NCBI GenBank assembly: GCA_947500445.1
Contig: CANMSB010000003.1
Location: 62,001-126,000, forward strand
Length of the DNA stretch: 64,000 nucleotides
Direction: 5' to 3'
DNA from: an uncultured Flavobacteriaceae bacterium
GTDB taxonomy: Bacteria; Bacteroidota; Bacteroidia; Flavobacteriales; Flavobacteriaceae
Shown: positions 43,790-52,136 of the stretch, piece after piece
How the letters are laid out: each line of letters opens with the position of its first letter
Position numbering within the stretch: position 1 is the first letter of the stretch
Position numbers and translations under genes: made by a program
Notes under the pieces: model-generated
Database searches by the model: none
What the model was told of the DNA's origin: nothing
What the model saw: the letters and a program-made list of their open reading frames with translations, nothing else

Positions 43790-44473
43790 TTACGACTCGT
43801 TTTTAGCGCTTTTTTGATTGATGAACTTCCCTACAACAACAGCTGTTATAACGACCAAATAGAACTGACCGATTAAACCTATTAGAATTGATGCTTTTTG
43901 TGCTATTGGTGTAACCGGTAAGATATCACCATAACCAATTGTCATCATCGTAATAAAGCTGAAGTACATCAATTGTTCTGTAAGTGTATTGGGCAAAGTT
44001 CCTTGTTGATGTAACAAACCTCCTTGAAACGATTCGGGATTGGCCAGTTCAATGCTCATACAAATAAAAAACCCTATAAGTCCAAGAGATATAAAACCAC
44101 TTACCACACCGTAGATTACTTTTTTATCTACCATGGTAGATTGCCAAACCTGCTTGATGATTTCGTAAGTAACGGCTAGGTAAAAAGCAAAATAGATTCC
44201 GAATTGCATATAGCTCGTGAATAGTGGCATTCCTCCATTTGCTTGAGCGAAGGCGAAAATAGCACTACTGGCAATGAGCAAAACCAAGAAAAACCAGAAA
44301 AAATCCTTACGCTTTGAAATCAAAATGATTCCCGCTATTAGATTGAGCAAAAAGAAGATAGGTCCAATACTTTTTTCGAAAATTTCGCCTCGAATGAACA
44401 ATGAACCAAATAAGACCGCTATCTGTGTGATGAAGAAAAACTCAAAACGATATGAATACAGTTTTTTGAACAT
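43790..44473 (-). CDS. Two-pore-helix potassium channel-like protein
   Basis: A 227-residue membrane protein with about six helices. The K+ selectivity filter is present in SFITMMTIGYGDILPVTP (TIGYGD), followed by the last helix and a short tail. It lacks RCK or cyclic-nucleotide domains. Its start codon lies 3 bp from the RND pump stop, so it belongs to the efflux operon. A link to membrane potential or ion balance during pump activity is conceivable but inferred. Confidence 0.85.
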   Translation of the reverse strand: MFKKLYSYRFEFFFITQIAVLFGSLFIRGEIFEKSIGPIFFLLNLIAGIILISKRKDFFWFFLVLLIASSAIFAFAQANGGMPLFTSYMQFGIYFAFYLAVTYEIIKQVWQSTMVDKKVIYGVVSGFISLGLIGFFICMSIELANPESFQGGLLHQQGTLPNTLTEQLMYFSFITMMTIGYGDILPVTPIAQKASILIGLIGQFYLVVITAVVVGKFINQKSAKNES

Positions 44474-44476
44474 CTC

Positions 44477-47400
44477 TTAATCCAATAAGGCTTTATTAAA
44501 TTGATACCCCTTGTAATCCACTTTGTACAATACGCTATAAAAAGCGGGAATAAACAATAAGGTAATCACTGTTCCAAACAAGAGTCCTACCATAATAGTT
44601 ACGGCCATGGGTTCCCATGTTTCGCCTCCACCCAGATACAGCGGTATTAAGCCTAGTACTGTAGTAAAGGTTGCTAGCAATATCGGCCGAAAACGCTGCA
44701 AACAAGCTGCGATAATAGCATCTTGCGGTTTTCGTTTGATTTCGTTTTCTTCAATTTCTATTCGGTCCACCAATACAATGGCATTGTTAATTACAATACC
44801 CGCCAAAGAAATAACACCCAAAAAGGCCATAAACCCGAAAGGAACGTTGAAAATCAATAATCCTAGAACCATACCGATAACTCCCAATGGAATGGTACAA
44901 ACAATCATAGCCATTTTACGGAAGGAATTGAACTGAATAATTAACAACATAATGATAATAAAGGCAGATAACGGCAGGTAACTGGCTACCGCGCCCATGT
45001 TCTCTGCTGTGGTTTCGGCATCCCCACCTAAATTGTAACTATAACCTTGGCCCCAAGTCTCCGCTTGTTCTTCTAACCATGGCGTGATTTCCGCAGTAAT
45101 TGCAGAAGCATTACCATCTGCGGCCAATTCACTTGAAACATTGATGGTTCGAGTCAGGTTCAATCGCTTGACCCTAGTGTACTGCCATTGGGGCATGATT
45201 GAGGCTACTTGCAGCAACGGCACACTTTTTCCGGAACTCTGGGCATAAATATTCAAAGTTTCTAAAGATGCCAAGGACTGTTGTTTGCTTTGGTCGCTTA
45301 ACATAACAATGGGAATGGACTTATCGTCTTCACGATATTCACCAGTGCTAAACCCATCCAATACGGTCTGAAGCGAGGTTGCAATGTCTTGATTGGTAAC
45401 GCCCGCTAGTTGCGCTTTGTTTTGGTCAATGTCAATAATGAATTTCTTTCCTTTTGGTCCCCAGTCGTCTTTGATGTTTTTGGTACCTGAAATTCCGAAT
45501 AATCTGGTTTTTATGGTCTGGGATATCTCGGCCAATTTATCAGGGTCATTTCCTGATACCTTTATTTCTATTGGTGTTCCACCACCTCCAGAGCCTAAAA
45601 GGCCCACTTTAATATCGGCATTGGGAAAGGACGCAAAACTAAAAGAATCTAATTTTCGGACCATTTCATTGTTTACCAAAAAATCAGAAGTATTGATAAG
45701 GATATGCGCATAGTTCGAATTCGCCTCATCGGGATTGTAGCCTAAATCATAGGTCGATGGCCCTTCACCAATATAGGCGGACCAGTCTACCACACCATCC
45801 GTCTTATTTTCATTAACTTTAAGCTCCTCGGTCATAAAAGCCTCGACGGCAGCGACCATCTCCTGAGTACGTTCAATTTTAGTTCCTTCAGGAAGATTGA
45901 TATCTGCCGTTATCATATTCCTGTCACTATCGGGAAAGAATACGAAAGCCAATACTCCGAAACCTAGAATTGATAAAATGAACATTCCTACGATAGCAAA
46001 AAGAACGGTTCGTTTCCAGTTGAGGGCAACCAATATTAAATCTTTATACTTCGATTTTAAACCATTAATCAAACGGTCTAAGAAACTTACTTTTCCCTTC
46101 TCTTGTTTTTTCACTTTAAGGAAGAAAACGCAGAACAGTGTAATGATGCTTAAGGCGATAATCCATGAAGACAATAGGGCTATAGTTATCACCACGAAAA
46201 TGGGTCCCATAATATCACCCATAACGGATTCAGCCATATAAAAAGACAGAAATGCTGCGGAAGTAGTCAAAGTGGAAATCAATAAGGGCGTAAAGAGTTC
46301 GGAGCATGAATCTATGGCTGCTTTTTTGACATCGACACCGTTATCCATTTTCACCATGACCGACTCTGCCACAACAATACCATTGTCCACCATCATCCCT
46401 AAGGCCATGATTAAAGCCGCCAAAGTGATTTGATTTAACCCGACGTCGATTAAGCCCATAATAAACAGGGTAGTAATCGTAACTATGGGTATTAAACTAG
46501 CAATCACCAAGCCAGTTCGCAATCCTAAGAAAAATAACATGACAAATAGTACTATGGTAATAGACTGGAGCAGGTTACCGACAAAATCACTAATTTTTGT
46601 ATCAATATATCCGTCTATGGAAGCCAATCTGTTAGCTTCTAGACCAACAGGCAGTTTTTCTCTCCACTCATTTAGTACAACATCGAGTTCTTCCCCTAAT
46701 TTGATGATGTTCGCTCCTTTTTTTAGGGAAACATGAAGTGATAGTGCATCTTTACCATTGATTCGCACAATTTGGGTCGGGGGATTGATATAACCTTTTC
46801 GAACACTGGTGATATCCTTTAAGGGAACCACTTGACCACCATCCCCAACGGGAATCAACATTTCTTCGATGTCGGAAACATCATCAAAGTTTCCCGTAGG
46901 CTCTAAAATGATACGCTCGTCCTCAACGTTGATTTGTCCTCCAGAACTTAAAATATTGGTGTTGCTTATCAGACCTTGTAAACGATTTGATGTAAGACCA
47001 TAACTCTTCAGTTTTGTATTATCAAACTCCACGAATACCCGTTCCGCTTGGTCTCCGTTGATTTCCACCTTTGCAGCATCGGGCAATTTGATTAAATCAT
47101 CGCGCATGTCGTCGGCATAGGTTTTCATATCGGCAAAGGAATAGCCATCACTGGTTAAGCCCACTGCAATTCCGAAGACCTCGCCAATACCGTCGTCTTT
47201 CAGTTGTGGTTGTACCCCAGTGGGTAATCCTTGAATGCTACTTAATTTTCTTCGGAGCCTATCCCAAACCGCCTGTAATTCTTCTGGCTTTGTTTGCATC
47301 ACCAATTCTACTTGAACAACCGAAAGACCTGTTCTTGATGTACTGGTCACTTTCTTTAGTTCTGGTAATTCTTGGGCTACTTTTTCAATTTTATCCGTGA

Positions 47401-47587
47401 CCAACTCCTCCACACGTTCAGGACTTGCTCCAGGGAATGAGGAAACAACAGAAGCCACACGAATGGTATACGGCGGCATGCTATCGCGAGAAAGACTTTG
47501 ATAACCTACTAGCCCCATGAGCATAACCACCGCTAGTATGCATAAAACGACCCGATTATTATTTATAGAAAACTGCGTAAGATTCAT
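44477..47587 (-). CDS. RND-family inner-membrane efflux pump
   Basis: A 1036-residue pump with the RND layout: helix 1, a large periplasmic loop, helices 2-7, a second loop and helices 8-12. TM4 carries ALIMALGMMVDNGIVVAESV. Here the usual proton-relay Asp-Asp of AcrB-type pumps is Asp401-Asn402, so the relay differs. LDRLINGLKSKYKDL and FFPDSDRNMITADINLPEG are typical landmarks. It works with the adaptor at 47610 and the TolC-like protein at 48717. Substrates are unknown. Confidence 0.93.
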   Translation of the reverse strand: MNLTQFSINNNRVVLCILAVVMLMGLVGYQSLSRDSMPPYTIRVASVVSSFPGASPERVEELVTDKIEKVAQELPELKKVTSTSRTGLSVVQVELVMQTKPEELQAVWDRLRRKLSSIQGLPTGVQPQLKDDGIGEVFGIAVGLTSDGYSFADMKTYADDMRDDLIKLPDAAKVEINGDQAERVFVEFDNTKLKSYGLTSNRLQGLISNTNILSSGGQINVEDERIILEPTGNFDDVSDIEEMLIPVGDGGQVVPLKDITSVRKGYINPPTQIVRINGKDALSLHVSLKKGANIIKLGEELDVVLNEWREKLPVGLEANRLASIDGYIDTKISDFVGNLLQSITIVLFVMLFFLGLRTGLVIASLIPIVTITTLFIMGLIDVGLNQITLAALIMALGMMVDNGIVVAESVMVKMDNGVDVKKAAIDSCSELFTPLLISTLTTSAAFLSFYMAESVMGDIMGPIFVVITIALLSSWIIALSIITLFCVFFLKVKKQEKGKVSFLDRLINGLKSKYKDLILVALNWKRTVLFAIVGMFILSILGFGVLAFVFFPDSDRNMITADINLPEGTKIERTQEMVAAVEAFMTEELKVNENKTDGVVDWSAYIGEGPSTYDLGYNPDEANSNYAHILINTSDFLVNNEMVRKLDSFSFASFPNADIKVGLLGSGGGGTPIEIKVSGNDPDKLAEISQTIKTRLFGISGTKNIKDDWGPKGKKFIIDIDQNKAQLAGVTNQDIATSLQTVLDGFSTGEYREDDKSIPIVMLSDQSKQQSLASLETLNIYAQSSGKSVPLLQVASIMPQWQYTRVKRLNLTRTINVSSELAADGNASAITAEITPWLEEQAETWGQGYSYNLGGDAETTAENMGAVASYLPLSAFIIIMLLIIQFNSFRKMAMIVCTIPLGVIGMVLGLLIFNVPFGFMAFLGVISLAGIVINNAIVLVDRIEIEENEIKRKPQDAIIAACLQRFRPILLATFTTVLGLIPLYLGGGETWEPMAVTIMVGLLFGTVITLLFIPAFYSVLYKVDYKGYQFNKALLD

Positions 47588-47609
47588 AGTTGGTTGTGTT
47601 TAGTGTTGA

Positions 47610-48701
47610 TTACTGTAATCTTACTTTTTGACCATCAAGTAGTGTTTGTAGTCCAGCAGTAGCTATCTTTTCTCCACCATTTAGACCACTCTTAATTTTA
47701 AAGCCATCACTGGTAAGTTCTCCAACCTCTATTGTCTGTTTTTTCACAATTCCAGTTTTATCATCTTCAGATTCAATAATAAAGACATAATTGCCATCGC
47801 CATCTTCACCAACAGCTTTCACGGGAACCACTAAAGTATTATCTGAAGTTTCTTCGCCTGTAGTAAAATTGAAAGTAACATTGGCTGCCATACCTGGTTT
47901 AATCTCAGGTGAAGGGTTTGTAATACCGATTGCGGTAATATATGTTGAAGAATTTTCATCAATACTTGGAGAAACCTCTATTACCGTACCATCAAAACTC
48001 CCCTGCTCAAGGGAAGAAAATAAAAGCTTTGTGGGCATACCCACATTGACTTTATTGATGAGGGATTCGGAAAGGCCTACTTCAATTTTCATGTCGTCGC
48101 CAGCATTTAACATGGCGAACTGATGTCCGGATGCCACACGTTCATCAACAGCACCATCGGTCCAAGCAATTACACCGTCCTTGGGTGCTTTAATTATTCC
48201 GTAACCAACTTGAGTTGCCTGGATACTTTTGTTGCGTTTTGCAGATTCATATTGGTCTAGAGCACTTTGATATGAATTTTTTGCCTGTTCGTAGTCACTT
48301 AAAGATTGACTTCCATTTTCATAGAGATTTTTTATCCTATCCAGAGCTGACTTTGCCGTTTTCATTGCAGAGTTTGCACTGTTAAGTGCAGATACAGATT
48401 GCTCATAGGCGAGATTAGCTTCAACATTATCTAACCTAGCTATGATGTCTCCCTTTTTAACTTTGGCACCTTTCCAGTGATTTACTTTGGTAATAACACC
48501 ACCACTTCTAAAGCTCAGGCCAATTGCATCACTTGACTTGGCCGTTCCGCTAAAAGAACGTATTTTTTGGGCATCTGAAGTACCTACAATCTGGTAGTTG
48601 ACAGGACGTAATACTTCAGCCTTCTTCTTTTCTTCCTCCTTACAGGAATTGAATACTACAACTGTTAGAAGAATTAGCATAACGTGACGGAAAAATTTCA
48701 T
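47610..48701 (-). CDS. RND efflux periplasmic adaptor (membrane fusion) lipoprotein
   Basis: A 363-residue lipoprotein (lipobox VVFNSC, Cys20). The biotinyl-lipoyl half motifs are GGVITKVNHWKGAKVKKGDI and YGIIKAPKDGVIAW, with a helical hairpin of about 80 residues between them (QSVSALNSANSAMKTAKSAL). A beta-barrel and membrane-proximal domain follow. It bridges the RND pump and the outer-membrane factor. Gene spacing of 22 and 15 bp supports one operon. Confidence 0.93.
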   Translation of the reverse strand: MKFFRHVMLILLTVVVFNSCKEEEKKKAEVLRPVNYQIVGTSDAQKIRSFSGTAKSSDAIGLSFRSGGVITKVNHWKGAKVKKGDIIARLDNVEANLAYEQSVSALNSANSAMKTAKSALDRIKNLYENGSQSLSDYEQAKNSYQSALDQYESAKRNKSIQATQVGYGIIKAPKDGVIAWTDGAVDERVASGHQFAMLNAGDDMKIEVGLSESLINKVNVGMPTKLLFSSLEQGSFDGTVIEVSPSIDENSSTYITAIGITNPSPEIKPGMAANVTFNFTTGEETSDNTLVVPVKAVGEDGDGNYVFIIESEDDKTGIVKKQTIEVGELTSDGFKIKSGLNGGEKIATAGLQTLLDGQKVRLQ

Positions 48702-48716
48702 GATTGGTATATCTTT

Positions 48717-51059
48717 TTAGTTTCTACTTAAAATAAATGCTCGCGCTCTTTGGATAAAGTCTTGGTTGTTATCCTCTGAATTTAGAAGGAAGAAATAACC
48801 AATAGCCCGCTCCAATTGCATGGATGCTAGTAAATAATTATAGTTTGCATTGGCACTTGCTATTTGAGATTGTAAATAGTTAGTTTGCGCATCAATCAAT
48901 TGAATTAAGGGAACCGCTCCTTGACTATAAGCATTTTGGGTCAAGTCAAGACTTTCCTTGGCCGCTTCTTCAGCTATCTTTGAAATCTGAATATTGGCAA
49001 TTTGATTGGTCAGATCCAATACAAGTGCATTGATATTGGTTTCAATATTCAAATCAATGTTGCTCTTTTGAATATTGAGCTGGTCTTCTTGAATTTTAGC
49101 GGTCTGCTTATTGATATTTCGTAGGTTTTGATTGAAAATCGGTAGGGAGACATTTAATCCGAAATTGTACACGCCATCGGGTGCGACCGGAATTCCAGCA
49201 GTTGGAGTAGAACCTACCCCCGATTGCGATAATGCTAAATTATACTGTCCCTGAAGCGCAACTGTGGGTACGAACCTTCCAGCGGAATTTAATCTATAAC
49301 TACGTTGGGTCGCGGCTAAGTTGTAACCAATATTCTTCAACTCTGGAGCATTGTTTTTGGCTTCCTCTATCAAAAAATCGATAAGGTTTGGCCTTAATTT
49401 GGGGTCATCCAAAATGTCATAAAAATCTTGATATTTATAATTGGAAAACAAACCTTCCGAGATGACTGCATCCTCCACATCAATTTCGGTATCTATAGGA
49501 TTGTTCATTAATTGGTTTACCGTAAAATACGCTTGGTTCAATTGGTTGCCCGCCTCGATCAAGGTTTGCATATTCTGCGCCAGTTGACTACGAAAACGCA
49601 GTACATCGGATTTGCCAGCTGCACCTACCTCAAAATTTTGTTGTGATATTTCAAGGTTCTTTTTGGTAACCTCTAAGTTCTGTGCCTGAATTTGAGCATT
49701 GGTTTTTAGAATCAAGGCATTAAAATAGGCGACAGAACCATTGAGTACGGCATCCAGTTCTGCTGCATTGTACGTTTCCTGTTGCGCTTTCTGTAAATTT
49801 TCTTGAATATTAATGCCGGCTGCTGCTCCCTCTGAATAAATGAGCTGGTTTAAGCCAACCGTACCTGAAGTTGAAAATTCGGGATTGGTACCACCTGAAA
49901 TTTCAGCAACTCTAGGGTCGAGATATACTCCTGTCGCCGATGCGGATAAATCGGGCAGAAAATTGCTCTTCGCTGTTTTTATATCCTGAGAACTTAAATC
50001 AATATTCTTGCGCTCGGCTTCAAGACTTAAATTACGACCGATGACTCCGTTCATAATATCCAACAAGGAGTAGGCGTTGTCCGAAACGAAATTGCTTGTT
50101 CCCCCAACGATATCTACCGTACCCAACATGCTATATTTCAACGGAAATTGAATTTCTTTTGCGGTATTGAAATTTAGTGAAAGTCTGTTTTTGTATTCCA
50201 ATAACATCGGTAATTCCGATGGATTGGTACCGTTTACGATAGATTCGACATCTAAAGCGATACGCCTAAAAAAACGGTCTATATTGGTTTCGGGTTGATT
50301 GGTAGCGAGGATTCCCTTTTCTACATCTTGCTTTCTATTGGCGGAAAATGAGGGCAATTGTTTTTCATTGATAATGGAGACCAAATATTTAAAGGCGGTA
50401 TCCGATAAAGCAAAACCCCCAGCCAAGTATACGGCATCGACATCACCAAGCAGGCTAGATACGTCGCCATTTTCAGGAAGGGTCAGTAATTCGTAGGTGG
50501 ATTCCTTGTCCGCGAAATAGGTATCGAACAATTCTTTTATCGGCAATGCATCAGGTAGATACTCATCTACTAAAATGCCCACTTTTTCGTATTCATATAT
50601 GGTATTAAACGCATCTAAATCTTTGGAATACGAAAGTGGTGCAATAATGTAGGCGATATTATCGATTCCAGAAGTTTTTTGACCTGCTGGCAGTTTTATA
50701 AAATCGCTATTGACCGACCCAAATACAACTACCGGTTTCGCATAGGTATTTTGTTGGTAGAGAGCAATATTATTGATTACCCCAAAGGCAAGGATGATAT
50801 CTACTTCACTTGCTTCTAAGGTGAGATAATTTGCCTTTGCGGTATCTAAATCGAAACCGTTTTCAATAGGGTCTTTAAAAACTACGTTGGCATCCTGACC
50901 AACAACCGCAGTAATCTCATTTTGGAGTTTTTCGAGCAATGGTGCGTTTTCAATGGATGCCTCATCAGCTAGTATTCCAATAGTTACAGTCTTTTTGTTT
51001 TGGGCCGAGCCCACGGCTATTGCCAATAAAAGAAAAACCAATACAACTTGTCTTCTCAT
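48717..51059 (-). CDS. TolC-family outer-membrane factor fused to an ABC substrate-binding-like domain
   Basis: A 780-residue exported protein (signal peptide ends VGSAQ). Residues about 22-300 resemble the periplasmic ABC_sub_bind/YhdW-type sugar- or amino-acid-binding fold: VTIGILADEASIENAPLLEK, VDIILAFGVINNIALYQQ, KPVVVFGSVNSDFI. Residues about 330-780 are a normal outer-membrane efflux protein, with two long helical repeats (ASATGVYLDPR onward; ALQGQYNLALSQSG onward). Usual TolC proteins are 420-500 aa. The fusion seems intact, with no stop or frameshift. It is the first gene of the efflux operon. Confidence 0.88.
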   Translation of the reverse strand: MRRQVVLVFLLLAIAVGSAQNKKTVTIGILADEASIENAPLLEKLQNEITAVVGQDANVVFKDPIENGFDLDTAKANYLTLEASEVDIILAFGVINNIALYQQNTYAKPVVVFGSVNSDFIKLPAGQKTSGIDNIAYIIAPLSYSKDLDAFNTIYEYEKVGILVDEYLPDALPIKELFDTYFADKESTYELLTLPENGDVSSLLGDVDAVYLAGGFALSDTAFKYLVSIINEKQLPSFSANRKQDVEKGILATNQPETNIDRFFRRIALDVESIVNGTNPSELPMLLEYKNRLSLNFNTAKEIQFPLKYSMLGTVDIVGGTSNFVSDNAYSLLDIMNGVIGRNLSLEAERKNIDLSSQDIKTAKSNFLPDLSASATGVYLDPRVAEISGGTNPEFSTSGTVGLNQLIYSEGAAAGINIQENLQKAQQETYNAAELDAVLNGSVAYFNALILKTNAQIQAQNLEVTKKNLEISQQNFEVGAAGKSDVLRFRSQLAQNMQTLIEAGNQLNQAYFTVNQLMNNPIDTEIDVEDAVISEGLFSNYKYQDFYDILDDPKLRPNLIDFLIEEAKNNAPELKNIGYNLAATQRSYRLNSAGRFVPTVALQGQYNLALSQSGVGSTPTAGIPVAPDGVYNFGLNVSLPIFNQNLRNINKQTAKIQEDQLNIQKSNIDLNIETNINALVLDLTNQIANIQISKIAEEAAKESLDLTQNAYSQGAVPLIQLIDAQTNYLQSQIASANANYNYLLASMQLERAIGYFFLLNSEDNNQDFIQRARAFILSRN

Positions 51060-51192
51060 AGTGTTCCTTCTGAGTATCTAATTATTCGGAATCAATTACT
51101 TATGCCAAACTGCTGCTTAAATGAGTATTTATCACATAAGATTTGAATTGAATCTAATCACTACGATATTAGTGCATCACTGTAGAAATTAC

Positions 51193-51205
51193 ATTATCAT
51201 TTTAG
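51193..51205 (-). promoter_or_regulatory. Core of the shared operator-like motif, efflux operon
   Basis: ATTATCATTTTAG lies about 134 bp upstream of the efflux operon start (51059). It matches 13 bp of the 20-bp motif at 34840 and 36942, then diverges (CGCAAG instead of ACCAC). Confidence 0.4.
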
Positions 51206-51414
51206 CGCAAGACTTTGGAAATATTCGTAAAGAAATATTGCTTAATACACCCTATCCTTTGATATGAAATGGTTAATGCCAAAAGATTGATGAGCGGAAG
51301 AAGATGACCATTATCAATTTAGAACATGAATAGACAATAACATTTTTTAAATTTTAGATAGAGTTTAAGGTAATGCTTGTCTTCAAGTGCAACTTCTCGA
51401 CGTTTTTTCCCAAG

Positions 51415-51566
51415 ACGGAAGTTGAAAACCCTCCACCTCCAAGCCTGACCGAGCGGGCACGCTGCGCTGGCCCGCACTCGGTCGTCTTTCCGGCTACGGT
51501 TTTTCAACACCCTCGACACCGCGCGTAAACCCAAACGGACGAAAAAAAATCGCCCGCTTGGGTTTA
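51415..51566 (-). other. GC-rich structured element, copy 1 (upstream of the efflux operon)
   Basis: A GC-rich island within AT-rich sequence. GACCGAG-CGGGC (51447-51458) pairs with GCCCG-CA-CTCGGTC (51470-51483), and GTTGAAAA (51421-51428) pairs with TTTTCAAC (51501-51508) outside it. A second stem pairs 51527-51542 with 51550-51565, 14 of 16 pairs. The same architecture recurs at 63565. Open frames here (51319-51534) are probably not genes. The remaining gap 51060-51629 holds only the motif at 51193 and AT-rich sequence before the lipoprotein. Confidence 0.75.
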
Positions 51567-51629
51567 TCTTTCCAACCGCTTTTTTTGATTTTTTTATCTT
51601 TATAATCTATAAAAGCTAATTAAACATCA

Positions 51630-52115
51630 ATGAAACGATTACTATTTCTACCGTTGGCAATTACGCTGTTAGTAATATCCTGCAACAAAGATGATGATGA
51701 AGTTTCTATAGCAGACCGAAATCGGGCATTATTAGGGCAGTGGGAATACGAAGGGATCATGACAGACAGAGCGGTAGATTTGAACGGGGACAATACCTCC
51801 AATATCGATTTGTTCAATACCCAAGAACTGCCCCAATGTGTTAAGGACAATATTACCACCTATACTGAAGATGGGCCTTCCGGCAAACCAGAATATAACG
51901 TTACCGAAAATAATCTCGCCTGTGATGACAATAATCCATTTTCTTTTGTTGAAGAGGATTTTTGGACACTAACAAACGATAATGCTATTATCAGTTTTGA
52001 AGGCAGGGAGCCTTTCAGAATAATCGAGTTGACCAAAAATCGGTTAAAGGTCGAATCGGACGACACTTTCGATGGTCAAGATTATATTATGACCATTACT
52101 TATCGAAAGAAATAG
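51630..52115 (+). CDS. Lipocalin-like lipoprotein
   Basis: A 161-residue lipoprotein with lipobox LLVISC (Cys about 18). LLGQWEYEGIMTDRAVDLNG, the strand set and the final DDTFDGQDYIMTITYRKK resemble lipocalin-like lipoproteins (DUF4923 or PF13648 types) frequent in Bacteroidota. TATCTTTA at 51595-51602 may be its -7 element. It lies between the cargo and the tra operon, convergent with traQ. Confidence 0.7.
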   Translation: MKRLLFLPLAITLLVISCNKDDDEVSIADRNRALLGQWEYEGIMTDRAVDLNGDNTSNIDLFNTQELPQCVKDNITTYTEDGPSGKPEYNVTENNLACDDNNPFSFVEEDFWTLTNDNAIISFEGREPFRIIELTKNRLKVESDDTFDGQDYIMTITYRKK

Positions 52116-52136
52116 AATATCATTTATAAAATGTTT

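Noticed and set aside
51319-51534. 71-aa frame in GC-rich element copy 1
   Set aside because: Similar frames appear in copy 2 (63474-63686), but similarity follows the paired stems rather than codon positions, and Arg-rich composition reflects GC-rich hairpins. Treated as non-coding.
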